Assembly (NCBI GenBank): GCA_937892155.1 | Contig: CALAUG010000045.1 | Location: forward strand, 9,088-73,087 | Direction of reading: 5' to 3' | Length of the DNA stretch: 64,000 bases | From: an uncultured Bacteroidales bacterium | Lineage (GTDB): Bacteria > Bacteroidota > Bacteroidia > Bacteroidales > UBA1715 | In this document: positions 54,827-64,000 of the stretch, piece by piece | Layout of the letters: each line of letters begins with the position of its first letter | Position numbering within the stretch: position 1 is the first letter of the stretch | Program-made: the position numbers and the translations under genes | The notes under the pieces: model-generated | Database searches by the model: none | Told to the model about the DNA's origin: nothing | Seen by the model: only the letters and a program-made list of their open reading frames with translations

Positions 54827-55464
54827 TCTAATTGTCCTTCACGGGTCATGTTACTTGTATCTACTAAAATAGCATCTTCAGCTTGTTTTAATGGACTTTC
54901 CTTTCGAGTTGTGTCTAATAAGTCCCGCTGCTTGAGATTTTCAAGTATTTCGTTGTAATTTGCTTTCCCTTCTTTTTGCAATAATTCATCGTAGCGGCGT
55001 TGAGCACGAATTTCAGCCGATGCAGTTACAAAAAATTTGTAGTCTGCTTGTGGAAATACAACAGTGCCGATGTCCCGCCCGTCCATAACTACGTTGGCGT
55101 TTTTGCCGTAGTCTTGTTGTTTTACCAATAAATAGTCTCGTACAAATTTTATTTGACTGACTTTGCTTACATCGTTTGCAACTTCCATAGTTCGGATTTG
55201 TTTCTCAACATTTTTGCCGTTTAACAAAGTGTCTTGTGTCCCGTCTTGATTTTGTGAAAATGCTATGTCAATTTCAGCAATGCGGTTTTGTAATGTTGCT
55301 TCGTCAACAATGCCATTTACTATTATGCCGTTTTGCTGACAGAATAATGTAACTGCACGATACATGGCACCTGTGTCAACATAGGTGAAATTTAATTTTT
55401 TTGCTACTGCCTTCGCTATGGTGCTTTTCCCGCACGATGAATGTCCGTCAATTGCGATTATCAT
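54799..55464 (-). CDS. cmk: cytidylate kinase
   Basis: Phosphorylates CMP and dCMP. 221 residues. P-loop DGHSSCGKSTIAKAVA at residues 6-21, YVDTGAMYRAVTLF, DGRDIGTVVFPQA, and the R-rich AQRRYDELLQKEG. It overlaps porQ by 4 bases (ATGA) and ispH by 28, the porQ-cmk-ispH order I know from other Bacteroidales. Confidence 0.96.
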   Translation of the reverse strand: MIIAIDGHSSCGKSTIAKAVAKKLNFTYVDTGAMYRAVTLFCQQNGIIVNGIVDEATLQNRIAEIDIAFSQNQDGTQDTLLNGKNVEKQIRTMEVANDVSKVSQIKFVRDYLLVKQQDYGKNANVVMDGRDIGTVVFPQADYKFFVTASAEIRAQRRYDELLQKEGKANYNEILENLKQRDLLDTTRKESPLKQAEDAILVDTSNMTREGQLEWILNKIKA

Positions 55465-56585
55465 AATGTTGAAGTTTTATGTTTTTGCAGAGTGTTTTTA
55501 CAAACAGAGTAAATTGTTTGTGTATTTAATTCAAGCGTAAAATAGTTCCGTCCTCCTGCTGCCTGTTGCTTTGCCCAGCCATAGGAAATAGAAAAACGGG
55601 AGAAATTTAACGCAAATCCGGCACTGAATCCCGCTCCGTGTTTTGTGCTTCCAAAAGAAAGGTCTTCGGATTTTCTATAATTGTATCCGCCCATAATGAC
55701 AATGTTTTTGCCAAGTAATAATTCTGCGGAAAGATTTACATGTTTTAAGAAATTTTTACCAAAAGTGACAAATTCACGTTCTTCCTCTTCTACATACAAT
55801 GAATTTGTTGTCTTTGTTGCTGATTTTGTCTCGTACGAAAGATCAAATTTCTGCAAATCTTCATAGGTTATGTTGAAACGGATTGGTGCATGTTCAAGTT
55901 GTTGGGAATAACCAAAATCTATGCTGTATGGAACAGGCTCACGGTTCCCTTCGGTATATGGTTTCAATTGACAACCAATATTACGTGCAACAAGCGTGAG
56001 GCAGGTGTGCCCAGTTTCTGTGATATACGAAGCTCCAATGTCAAATAAAAGTCCATACGAGGAATAACTTTCCATATACGACATAATAGGTTTTATATTG
56101 ACTCCAAATGAAAAATTAGCCCAGAATTTTTGTATGCTATCTTGCTCATTGTAAAATGGTTGATTCCAGCTTCCGCCAAAAATCAGTTGATATTCGCTTG
56201 GAAAGAAATTTTCGGTACTATTGCCATATTCGTCATATCCTTCAAATTTTCCATAATTAATAAAGTGTATTCCTCCTTCAAGAGTGATATTTTCTCTTAT
56301 AGAGTGCGCATAACCTATTGTACCACAACCAATACCACTTTCTTTTAAATGTAATAATCCCCATGAGCCAACGGCTTCATTAGAATACGATGTGTTCAGC
56401 AATGAGGGATTTTTCAATGTAGTTGCAAGATTTTTTTCTGTAGTTACCAAAGCAATTTGATTCCCTCCTAATGCATTTTCTGTCGCAGAATAGGGAAGGG
56501 TAACAAATTCAAATGTCGATGCACCGCCAATTTGGGCAAAAATTGACAGAGGAAATAGAAGAAAACCAAAGAGAATTTTTTTCAT
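55461..56585 (-). CDS. porQ: type IX secretion system protein PorQ
   Basis: 374 residues with signal peptide MKKILFGFLLFPLSIFAQ. TFEFVTLPYSATENALGG followed by DPSL-like KNPSLLNTSY and a repeated beta-strand pattern fit the PorQ/PorV-type outer-membrane barrel. PorQ belongs to the attachment complex that retains type IX cargo at the surface. Nearest possible cargo in this window is the lamin-tail protein at 4692. Confidence 0.9.
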   Translation of the reverse strand: MKKILFGFLLFPLSIFAQIGGASTFEFVTLPYSATENALGGNQIALVTTEKNLATTLKNPSLLNTSYSNEAVGSWGLLHLKESGIGCGTIGYAHSIRENITLEGGIHFINYGKFEGYDEYGNSTENFFPSEYQLIFGGSWNQPFYNEQDSIQKFWANFSFGVNIKPIMSYMESYSSYGLLFDIGASYITETGHTCLTLVARNIGCQLKPYTEGNREPVPYSIDFGYSQQLEHAPIRFNITYEDLQKFDLSYETKSATKTTNSLYVEEEEREFVTFGKNFLKHVNLSAELLLGKNIVIMGGYNYRKSEDLSFGSTKHGAGFSAGFALNFSRFSISYGWAKQQAAGGRNYFTLELNTQTIYSVCKNTLQKHKTSTL

Positions 56586-56664
56586 ACATCAACAATTAAT
56601 ACAAAGAAAACGAATTTTTACGGAATATCATTGTGTATGGGTTTTTTTTGACTCGCGCGAATTA

Positions 56665-57453
56665 TTATTGCCTTAATAATTGCAATAATTCCTGTGTGTT
56701 CATAATGTTCATGTCGACTCTTGTGCTAATTCCACAAAGTTGTTTTTTGTCGGAAAATTGCCAAATAAGATAAGATGCATTGTTGGTAAGCGTTGGTGCT
56801 TCATTGTAGTTCGCAATCCATTTTGGGTAATCGGCGAATCGTTTTGACAAAAAATGATTAAAAAATGTTTCGGCGGAATATATCATTGGTAAATGTTTCC
56901 CTGGGTGTGAGGCCTGAAATAACGAGATGAATTTTTCTACCGAATCGCACACTTGTTTTTCAAATCCTTTTTTGCCAATCCATTTGCGGGGTACACTTGC
57001 TTCTTCAACGTCAATAACGGGAATCAGATTTGTTTGATATGTCTCAAATTGAGTGTTGAAATTATTAACTTGCTCTGCTACATCTTTATTGAGTACAAAA
57101 AAATGATATAAACCTACAGAAAAGTTGTTGTTTGTTGCACCAATTACGTTTTGTTCTATTTTCTCATCAATAATATTTGTCCCGTATGTTGCACGGATAT
57201 ACACAAATTGAATGCGCTCGTTTTCGGCTAAACATTTCCAGTCAATATCTCCTTGATATTTAGAAACGTCTATGCCATATACCATATTTGGTTTATATGT
57301 AAATGTTGAAACACAATTACAGTTTTCCTTTTTTATAGAACTATTTTCCTGCTTTTCTGTATGGTGCGTTCGTAGAAAAATAGTGCAGGCTGCAACAACT
57401 ATCAATAATAGTAAAGAACTTATGACTAGTATAAATTTTCTTGTGATTCTCAT
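56665..57453 (-). CDS. GH25-family muramidase
   Basis: 262 residues. N-terminal transmembrane/signal segment (about 7-28). GH25 fold: MVYGIDVSKYQGDIDW (Asp), FVYIRATYGTNIID, LYHFFVLN, PVIDVEE (catalytic Glu region, D-x-E), WIANYNEAPT, YLIWQFSDK and DMNIMN. It splits peptidoglycan glycan strands. Overlaps pepT by one base; last gene of the minus-strand run. Confidence 0.88.
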   Translation of the reverse strand: MRITRKFILVISSLLLLIVVAACTIFLRTHHTEKQENSSIKKENCNCVSTFTYKPNMVYGIDVSKYQGDIDWKCLAENERIQFVYIRATYGTNIIDEKIEQNVIGATNNNFSVGLYHFFVLNKDVAEQVNNFNTQFETYQTNLIPVIDVEEASVPRKWIGKKGFEKQVCDSVEKFISLFQASHPGKHLPMIYSAETFFNHFLSKRFADYPKWIANYNEAPTLTNNASYLIWQFSDKKQLCGISTRVDMNIMNTQELLQLLRQ

Positions 57454-58679
57454 TATTTTGATGTTTCTGCAAACAAATGAGCAATATTTTTTAGAACAGC
57501 TACGGCCTTCTCCATACTTTGCAACGGAATATATTCAAATCGACCGTGGAAATTGTGACCGCCAGTAAAAATATTTGGGCACGGCAAACCCATAAACGAG
57601 AGATTTGCGCCGTCGGTTCCGCCACGAATTGGCTGGATTTTTGGCAACACGCCAGCTTTTTCCATTGCTTTTTCTGCAATTTCAACTATGTGAAAATGAG
57701 GCAGAATTTGCTCCTTCATATTGGAATACTGATGACGAATTTCAAGAGAAATGCAATCTCCATATTTTTCGTTTATTTGAGTTGTAATAGAACGAAGTAA
57801 ATCTTGTTTTTCTTGAAATTTCTTCGCGTCGTGGTCGCGTATAATATATTGTAATTCAGTTCGTTCAACGGTTCCGTTCATGTCCGTTAGATGAAAAAAT
57901 CCCTCATAATTTTCGGTTGTATCCGGTCGTTGATTTTCTGGCAACAATTGATTGAATTCCATCGCAATCAACTGAGAATTTTTCATTTTTCCTTTTGCGG
58001 AACCAGGATGAATATTTATCCCTGAAATTGTCACCGCCGCCGCGGCAGCATTGAAATTTTCATATTCCAATTCGCCAATTGCTCCGCCGTCAACTGTGTA
58101 TGCGTAAGTAGCACCAAATTTTTTCACGTCGAACTTTTGTACGCCACGGCCAATTTCTTCATCAGGTGTAAAGGCAATCTTTATTTCACCGTGTTTAAAA
58201 TCTTTATTATTAACAACATACGAGGCAAAATCCATTATTTCCGCAATACCCGCTTTGTCATCGGCACCCAACAACGTAGTGCCATCAGTCGTGATAATTG
58301 TTTGTCCGATGTAATTATTCAATTCCGGATATTCTTCGGCAGATAACGTGATGCCTTTTTCTTCATTTAGAACGATGTCACCGCCTCGATAATTCTCCAC
58401 AATCTTGGGAACAATATTTTTCCCCGACGCATCGGGAGACGTGTCAACGTGGGCAATGAATCCAATTGCTGGAACATTTTTTTCGCAATTCGAAGGAATA
58501 GACGCCATCACATAGCCATATTCATCAAGTTCAGCGAAAATTCCCATTGCAAGAAGTTCATCCCGTAACTTCGACAAAAGATTTAACTGACAACACGTAC
58601 TCGGTTGACTTTCCGAATTTTCGTCGGAAGTAGTTTCTATAGAAACGTAGCGTAAAAAACGAGATAACAATTGGTTCAT
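57453..58679 (-). CDS. pepT: tripeptide aminopeptidase (peptidase T)
   Basis: 408 residues, M20B. The metal site is HVDTSPDASGKN (about 80), TLLGADDKAGIAEIM, PDEEIGRG and GGTDGANLSFMG. Cuts the N-terminal residue of tripeptides in the cytoplasm. Overlaps the U32 gene by 4 bases. Confidence 0.96.
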   Translation of the reverse strand: MNQLLSRFLRYVSIETTSDENSESQPSTCCQLNLLSKLRDELLAMGIFAELDEYGYVMASIPSNCEKNVPAIGFIAHVDTSPDASGKNIVPKIVENYRGGDIVLNEEKGITLSAEEYPELNNYIGQTIITTDGTTLLGADDKAGIAEIMDFASYVVNNKDFKHGEIKIAFTPDEEIGRGVQKFDVKKFGATYAYTVDGGAIGELEYENFNAAAAAVTISGINIHPGSAKGKMKNSQLIAMEFNQLLPENQRPDTTENYEGFFHLTDMNGTVERTELQYIIRDHDAKKFQEKQDLLRSITTQINEKYGDCISLEIRHQYSNMKEQILPHFHIVEIAEKAMEKAGVLPKIQPIRGGTDGANLSFMGLPCPNIFTGGHNFHGRFEYIPLQSMEKAVAVLKNIAHLFAETSK

Positions 58680-60508
58680 TCGACAGAATAAATATTCATT
58701 TCACATTTTTCGCAATTGAATTCCACCCGAAAGTTATGTGATTTATCGGATAAAAACAGCGGTTCCGCATTACCTTTTTTGCAAGCGTGCATTTGGTAAC
58801 GGATGCAATATTTTGTTGTCATCAACGGAACATTTAGTTGATGTTGGATTTCAAAAGCTGGCTGGTTGACTTTTACTCCGTGACGTTGGAAAAATTGTTT
58901 TGATTTTTCGTTGGCCACGTTCAAACGATAGTCATTCGGTTCCGATAATGGATATTGCACATTGTTTTGCGTTAAATTCAATGCAGGCATTGTGCTTTCA
59001 TATTGCTCCAAAATAGTCTTTTTGAGCGATTCGCAAGCCTCGCGACGAAGCTCATTGATTTCGGAAACAGGAATGAATGGGAAATCTTTCACCTTGATTT
59101 TCAAACCAGTAAACAAAAATATTGTGTCGCCCATTTTCGAAATTTGAGCAATAATTGTTTCTTTTTGTCTTTGTGGATTTTTCGCAACTTCAAGATACGG
59201 ACGTTCTACCGTAACTGTGTGATTCATTGAATCTGACAACATCAAGGAGTATGTTTTATCATCTGCGACAAACGTTGCTTCCACGGGAATTCTGCGGGAT
59301 TGCGTGCTTTGCTCCAATTTTTTTTGAAACTCAATGTCAAAGTTCCTCCACAATTTCGTTCCTGTAGGAAGTTGCAAATTTTTATTGGTGGAAATACTGC
59401 AAATTCCATTTTCGCAAGATGCAGTATTTACCTGAATACCTGTCAGTTCGCCGTTTTTTTCATAAAAACAAAGACCATCGCCGTTGTGCAGAATTGCTTT
59501 TGTTTTTATCGTCATTGCGTTTTTTCCTCTTTGTAACGACGATTTTTGTGTTGCGGAAACTTCGCCAATATATTCGCCCTGTGATTTTGGTGAATGAATA
59601 TTGGCAATTTCATTTCGTTGTTTATCAATGTAATAAGTGGTAAAACCTCGAGTAAAGGTTTTATTTATGTCGGGTGTAAATGATGGCGAAGAAATACCAA
59701 CAGAACTTCGAGTTAAATCTGGATTTTTTTCAATTATCGCATCGAGTTTCTTACGAAAATATGATGTTACGTTTTTCACATAATCTTCGTCCTTCAGGCG
59801 TCCTTCAATCTTAAAACTTGATATTCCGGCGCCAATTAAATCCTCCAATCGTTCGCCCAAACTGAAATCTTTTGTCGAAAGAAAATATCCTTCTTTTTCT
59901 TCTCCCAAGCCGCGCAGCGTGTATTTATGGCGGCACATCTGCGCACATTCGCCTCGGTTTCCACTGCGGCCAGTCGCACATTCGCTCATATAACATTGTC
60001 CGCTATAGCAAACGCATAACGCTCCGTGTACGAAAAATTCCAGCGGAACGGACGTCTTATCAGCAATGTCTTTTATTTGACTCAAATTCAATTCGCGAGC
60101 AAGAACAACCTGAGAAAAACCAACTTGCTCAAGAAAAGCAACCTTTTCTGGCGTTCTGTTATTTAATTGCGTGCTTGCATGAATTGGAATCGGTGGCAAA
60201 TCGCATTCCAACAAACCCAAATCTTGAATTATTAGTGCGTCGGCGTGAATATCGTACAATTTACGAGCGAGCTCAACCGCTTTGTCAATCTCGTTGTCGT
60301 ACAAGATTGTATTGAGCGCGACATAAACCTTTACTTTAAATTGATGCGCATATTGAATCAATGTGGAAATATCCTCCAGGGAATTTGCTGCGGAAGCCCG
60401 TGCGCCAAACGCCGGAGCGCCTATATACACAGCATCGGCACCATGGTCAATGGCAGCAATACCAACTTGTAGATTTTTCGCAGGAGAAAGTAATTCGAGT
60501 GTTCGCAT
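58676..60508 (-). CDS. U32-family protein, RlhA-like with DUF3656
   Basis: 610 residues. U32 domain in the first 290 residues: ELLSPAKNLQVGIAAIDHGADAVYIG, FVHGALCVCYSGQCYMSE, GECAQMCRHKY and FKIEGRLKDEDYVK. A DUF3656-type domain follows (about 375-460, VEATFVADDKTYSLMLSD). The C-terminus adds a Cys-rich end (YCIRYQMHACKK, FNCEKCEMN) that looks metal-binding. Members hydroxylate 23S rRNA C2501 (RlhA); enzymatic role here is by family. Its ATG lies 2 bases after the hsdM stop. Confidence 0.85.
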   Translation of the reverse strand: MRTLELLSPAKNLQVGIAAIDHGADAVYIGAPAFGARASAANSLEDISTLIQYAHQFKVKVYVALNTILYDNEIDKAVELARKLYDIHADALIIQDLGLLECDLPPIPIHASTQLNNRTPEKVAFLEQVGFSQVVLARELNLSQIKDIADKTSVPLEFFVHGALCVCYSGQCYMSECATGRSGNRGECAQMCRHKYTLRGLGEEKEGYFLSTKDFSLGERLEDLIGAGISSFKIEGRLKDEDYVKNVTSYFRKKLDAIIEKNPDLTRSSVGISSPSFTPDINKTFTRGFTTYYIDKQRNEIANIHSPKSQGEYIGEVSATQKSSLQRGKNAMTIKTKAILHNGDGLCFYEKNGELTGIQVNTASCENGICSISTNKNLQLPTGTKLWRNFDIEFQKKLEQSTQSRRIPVEATFVADDKTYSLMLSDSMNHTVTVERPYLEVAKNPQRQKETIIAQISKMGDTIFLFTGLKIKVKDFPFIPVSEINELRREACESLKKTILEQYESTMPALNLTQNNVQYPLSEPNDYRLNVANEKSKQFFQRHGVKVNQPAFEIQHQLNVPLMTTKYCIRYQMHACKKGNAEPLFLSDKSHNFRVEFNCEKCEMNIYSVE

Positions 60509-60510
60509 AA

Positions 60511-62133
60511 TTAAATTTCTTCCAATCCCAGTTCCCTTAAGAATGCATTGTGCTTGACTTGCGCTTCGGCAATTTTCTTGTCTATCTCAACCAATTGCTT
60601 GTGAACTTCTTTCAAGTCGATTTGTTCTTCTTCTTTTGACAGATTCACATAGCGCGTGATGTTGAGGTTGTAGTCGTTCTCCTTGATCTCCGAAAGGGAA
60701 ACCGTACGAGAAAAGCGAACTTCTTCTTTTTTGTATTGATAAACATCTATTATTTTTTTGACATCTTCGTCACGAAGGTTATTTTGGCGTTTGCCTTTTT
60801 CGTAATGTTCTTCTCCGCTAGCATTAATGAAAAGCACCTTGTCGCTTTTACGACATTTTTTTAAAACGATGATGCAAACAGGAATACCCGTTGAATAAAA
60901 AAGATTGGCAGGCAAACCAATAACAGCATCTATATTGTCCTCAGTTAGAAGTTTCTTACGTATTTCATATTCTTTACCACCTCTAAATAATACACCATGA
61001 GGCAAAATAATGGCCATAGTACCATTTTCGTCCAAATAATGAAAACCATGGAGCAGAAAAGCAAAATCCGCTGCGGATTTTGGTGCCACACCATAACGGC
61101 TGAAACGGAAATCATTAGCAGTTTCTTCCGTAGGATCCCAACGCAATGAGAAAGGAGGATTGGCAACAATGGCGTCGAAGGTTATTTTACTTGACGGATT
61201 AGGGTTATTGAGCAATTCCCAATCGTTGACAAGAGAATCTCCGTGGTGTATTTCAAATTCCGAATCTTTTACATCGTGGAGAAGCATGTTCATGCGGGCC
61301 AAGTTATATGTGGTAATGTTCTTCTCCTGACCATAAATCTTTCCTATTCCATTGATTCCAGTCTCTTTCTTGACATTAAGCAACAACGATCCTGAGCCAC
61401 AGGCAAAGTCAAGCACACGGTTAATCTGCTTCTTTCCGTTTTTCGGATCCTGGCAATCAAGTGTGACTATTTTTGAAAGAATGGTTGAAATTTTCTGTGG
61501 CGTGTAAAATTCACCAGCTTTTTGTCCAGAACCTGCAGCAAACTGGCCAATCAGATATTCGTAAGCATCGCCCAAGGAATCAGAATCGGTAGAGAGTGAT
61601 GCAAGTCCTTCAGCAATAGTACTGATAACTTTTGCCAAGAGAGTGTTCCTTTCTGTATAGGTTTTTCCTAATTTTTCGGAATTAAGATTGATTTCGGAAA
61701 ATAACCCTTTAAAGGAACTGCCAAACGACTGTTCTTCTATATATTTAAAACCTTTTTCCAACGAGTTAAGCAAGTCACGACTTTGCGTCCTTGCCAGTTC
61801 TGCAATATTATCCCAGAGGTATTCTGGCTCTATAACATAATGAATCTTGCGCCGCATCTGCCGTTCAAACATTGCAACATCGTCGGTGTTCTCTTTATAC
61901 CAGCATTGTAGCGGAGTTGAAATATGCAGTTTTTGCATTACATCTTTTGGAATATCCTCATAGTCGGAACCAAGTTCTTTTTTTGCCGCTATAATGTAAT
62001 TGTCTGACAAATATTTCCAAAAAAGGAACGACAGCATATAGTCGCGGAAATCGTCTGCCATCATCGCACCACGCAGATTATTGGCGATGTTCCAAAGGGT
62101 CTTGCCTAATTCTTGTTGATTATTTGAGGTCAT
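60511..62133 (-). CDS. hsdM: type I restriction-modification methyltransferase subunit HsdM
   Basis: 540 residues. HsdM N-terminal helical domain (about 8-150), then the N6-adenine methyltransferase domain: GEFYTP (about 208), the SAM motif DFACGSGSLLLN (about 243) and ANPPFS (about 325). The C-terminal coiled part fits HsdS binding. No hsdS or hsdR is in the window: a core-type U32 gene follows after 2 bases, and the chimeric frame overlaps upstream by 14. The rest of the system may lie beyond the right edge, or HsdM may be an orphan. Confidence 0.92.
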   Translation of the reverse strand: MTSNNQQELGKTLWNIANNLRGAMMADDFRDYMLSFLFWKYLSDNYIIAAKKELGSDYEDIPKDVMQKLHISTPLQCWYKENTDDVAMFERQMRRKIHYVIEPEYLWDNIAELARTQSRDLLNSLEKGFKYIEEQSFGSSFKGLFSEINLNSEKLGKTYTERNTLLAKVISTIAEGLASLSTDSDSLGDAYEYLIGQFAAGSGQKAGEFYTPQKISTILSKIVTLDCQDPKNGKKQINRVLDFACGSGSLLLNVKKETGINGIGKIYGQEKNITTYNLARMNMLLHDVKDSEFEIHHGDSLVNDWELLNNPNPSSKITFDAIVANPPFSLRWDPTEETANDFRFSRYGVAPKSAADFAFLLHGFHYLDENGTMAIILPHGVLFRGGKEYEIRKKLLTEDNIDAVIGLPANLFYSTGIPVCIIVLKKCRKSDKVLFINASGEEHYEKGKRQNNLRDEDVKKIIDVYQYKKEEVRFSRTVSLSEIKENDYNLNITRYVNLSKEEEQIDLKEVHKQLVEIDKKIAEAQVKHNAFLRELGLEEI

Positions 62134-64000
62134 CTTTATCTTTTATTTCATTATAATGGAAATTGTATTTTTCTTTTATCTTTCGAAAAATATTTTTAAG
62201 TAAGTTTTTGTTGTCAGGTACCATAATATCTGATAGAGGGAAATACACATTCCTATGTGTTAATGCATTATCTTCAGATGCAATTTTATTGGCTTCTTCT
62301 TTTGAATAACCAATTTCTTCTAATACATAACTAATGCGACCAACACCTAAAAATGAAGATATGTTTTCTAAGATTTGTCTTAATATAGCCATATGATATA
62401 TTTCAAGGCCTTCATCATTATCCTCATCTTCATCATTTTTAATTGCCCTATCAAGTACTTGGAGCATTCGTAAATGATACAGCCAAACAGTATTTCTTTC
62501 AAAACTATCAAAAGAATAGTTGCCGTTATTCAAATTTAATCCCCTTAATGAATATTTATTATTTCCTTTGCTCCCCTTAAAAGGATTGGCACTATCGGTC
62601 AACCAATTGCCTAATATTGTCGCAAAACCAATATGATGCGTTGTTATTATTATTTTTCTTGATTCATAGTGTTTTAATATTAAATCGTACATAGTAAAAG
62701 CTGTGACAAAAATATTATGATCGTCAAGACTTGAAACAGGGTCGTCAATAAAGATATACTTATTTTGATTATCAGCCCAACCTTCGGTATCAAAAAGAGC
62801 TAAAAAGAAACACCATACAAAAATTCGTTCTTCTCCTCGTGATATCTTTATTGGAGTTTCATTGTCATCTTTTAAATGAAATGTGATATATTCAATGCCT
62901 GCTTCTGGATTTTCTTCATTTGTATAAAAATCAAAATCATATTTGATGTTGTATGGTCGTAACTTTTCTCTAACCTTTGTTTCATCGATAAATGAATGAA
63001 GATCATTAAGGCTACTATGCACAATTCTAAGTTTAATATTTTCTTCAGAATGATCTATATCATTATCCCATACAAATAAATCTTCACTATAGGCATTGTA
63101 ATATACTCCTGTTTGCTTGCCTTTCTTTCCTTCAGCGATCTCTTCTTCTGTCACTGGTGCTCGGGCAATTTCTTTGTATTCTGTTGATAATCTTGTCTTG
63201 CCAGTTCCATTGAAAGCATATATCAGAAATATGTTTTCTTTAGCATCTTTAATCGCGCTATTTAAATAATTAACCATATTTTTAAGGATTCCTAATTGTC
63301 TTGTGTTAGAGAACGAAGGTTTAATCTTAATATTATCTAATCCTAATCTATTAACAATTTCATCAAGTAAAGCTTTCCCTGCTTCTTCTTTATCGTAATA
63401 CACATTGCCTTTAAGTGTGATAGTTGGGAATTCATCACCATATCTTTCTTTGCTTTCAGAATATATTTTCATATCTTCAGATATATTTGCAACATTCTTT
63501 TCTTTATTTTTTATTTCAGTAGGTATTTTAATATTAACTGAATCTTCAAGTGCATATCGTTGATTTAAAAAGTTTTGCCTTAGTAATTTTAGTCTAGCAA
63601 CTTCAGCATCTAATTCCGTTTTTTCTTTTATTAATGGATTACCACTTGCTAATGCTTTTATTTCTCCATACGATAACGCTGTTTCATCAATATCCTCTGC
63701 TGAACGAACTGGAGTCTTTGAAGTCATAATTTGTGAAATAAATTTTTGCTTTTTCTCAACAATTTGGTACAAATAGGCATCGAATGTTTCTTCTGTAACA
63801 TATCTATAAATATGCACCTTTTTATTGGTATTACCCTGCCTAACAATTCTTCCAAGTCTTTGAGTCAAATCAGCTGGTCGCCAAGGACAATCTAAATCAT
63901 GTAATGCTATAAGTTTTGTTTGGCAATTTGTACCTGCTCCCATTTTAGATGTACTACCAATTAATACTCTAACAGTACCATTTCTAACTTTTGAAAATAG
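62120..64000 (-). CDS. chimera: SNF2-helicase C-terminus fused to PrrC-like ABC ATPase/nuclease (5' end outside window)
   Basis: At least 626 residues; the frame stays open to the window edge, so the start is further right (the Met at 63943 is internal). Residues visible first (63400-64000) match the end of DarB-like DNA methylase/helicases of mobile elements: VRVLIGSTSKMGAGTN, WRPADLTQRLGRIVRQGN, then SAEDIDETALSYGEIKALA. That part stops at EEAGKALLDE. From about 63290 comes an ATPase: Walker A AFNGTGKT (about 63200), ISRGEERIF signature, Walker B FIDDPVSSLDD (about 62745), TTHH switch (about 62640). The tail has RQILE (62370) and, 37 residues after the Glu, THRN (about 62257), the order of the PrrC Arg-Glu-His triad. 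Overlaps hsdM. Confidence 0.75.
   Translation of the reverse strand, partial: LFSKVRNGTVRVLIGSTSKMGAGTNCQTKLIALHDLDCPWRPADLTQRLGRIVRQGNTNKKVHIYRYVTEETFDAYLYQIVEKKQKFISQIMTSKTPVRSAEDIDETALSYGEIKALASGNPLIKEKTELDAEVARLKLLRQNFLNQRYALEDSVNIKIPTEIKNKEKNVANISEDMKIYSESKERYGDEFPTITLKGNVYYDKEEAGKALLDEIVNRLGLDNIKIKPSFSNTRQLGILKNMVNYLNSAIKDAKENIFLIYAFNGTGKTRLSTEYKEIARAPVTEEEIAEGKKGKQTGVYYNAYSEDLFVWDNDIDHSEENIKLRIVHSSLNDLHSFIDETKVREKLRPYNIKYDFDFYTNEENPEAGIEYITFHLKDDNETPIKISRGEERIFVWCFFLALFDTEGWADNQNKYIFIDDPVSSLDDHNIFVTAFTMYDLILKHYESRKIIITTHHIGFATILGNWLTDSANPFKGSKGNNKYSLRGLNLNNGNYSFDSFERNTVWLYHLRMLQVLDRAIKNDEDEDNDEGLEIYHMAILRQILENISSFLGVGRISYVLEEIGYSKEEANKIASEDNALTHRNVYFPLSDIMVPDNKNLLKNIFRKIKEKYNFHYNEIKDKDDLK

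Noticed and set aside
59872..60315. 147-residue plus-strand frame
   Set aside because: Antisense to the U32 gene, which is clearly coding; no domain.
63943..63943. Met at 63943 as the start of the chimeric gene
   Set aside because: The frame continues without stop to the window edge and the upstream codons (GTVRVLIGSTSK) are conserved helicase sequence.
1..64000. CRISPR arrays, rRNA genes and complete insertion sequences
   Set aside because: No regularly spaced repeats, no rRNA sequence and no transposase frame were seen.

Overview
The window looks like a chromosome segment from a low-GC member of the Bacteroidales (Bacteroidota). The evidence is the gene families (PorQ of the type IX secretion system, meso-diaminopimelate dehydrogenase, DUF4175 and DUF4292 proteins, an acetate/succinate CoA-transferase, a GldA-like ATPase), promoters of the Bacteroidetes form TTTG-N17-20-TAnnTTTG, and almost no Shine-Dalgarno sequences. 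The genus cannot be told from the sequence alone.

Layout. 1-12.4 kb: housekeeping genes (nadA, a flippase, hemW, asd, a secreted lamin-tail protein, an uncharacterised ATP-grasp-like protein, coaD, thrH, tRNA-Thr, ddh, a kinase-like protein). 12.4-13 kb: a small intact gene followed by a vapD-family gene with two in-frame stops. 13-23.5 kb, mostly minus strand: a cell-envelope operon (TPR protein, DUF4292 lipoprotein, EnvC-like protein, DUF4175 protein), separated from dut and a sugar nucleotidyltransferase by a 3 kb accessory block holding two unknown exported or membrane proteins with matching hairpins, a probable structured RNA and a phosphoribosyltransferase. 23.5-24.2 kb: a gene-free, very AT-rich stretch, where transcription diverges and the G/C balance of the plus strand changes. 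24.2-28.8 kb: ybeY, mnmG, an M16 peptidase, a YrdC/Sua5 protein and a thioesterase, with three parS-like palindromes in and just before the M16 gene. Together with the AT-rich stretch this suggests the replication-origin region.

28.8-41 kb: mixed housekeeping genes (pseudouridine synthase, panB, mltG, a CE2-type esterase, a lipoprotein, CoA-transferase, secreted nuclease, recQ, kdsD, a U32 protein). 41-53.5 kb: surface-polysaccharide genes (flippase, two GT4-type glycosyltransferases, two asparagine-synthetase homologues, one without its catalytic Cys) around tRNA-Phe, a Nudix gene, azlCD, pyrE, a GldA-like ATPase and a LysM lytic transglycosylase. 53.5-60.5 kb, minus strand: porQ-cmk-ispH and the group GH25-pepT-U32.

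60.5-64 kb: an accessory restriction locus. hsdM is overlapped by a chimeric reading frame that runs off the right edge. Its N-terminal part is the C-terminal end of an SNF2-type helicase of the large mobile-element (DarB-like) proteins. Its C-terminal part is an ABC-type ATPase with a PrrC-like anticodon-nuclease tail (RxxxE, then His). This fusion, the parS/origin region, the structured RNA and the dead vapD are the items most worth a second look.
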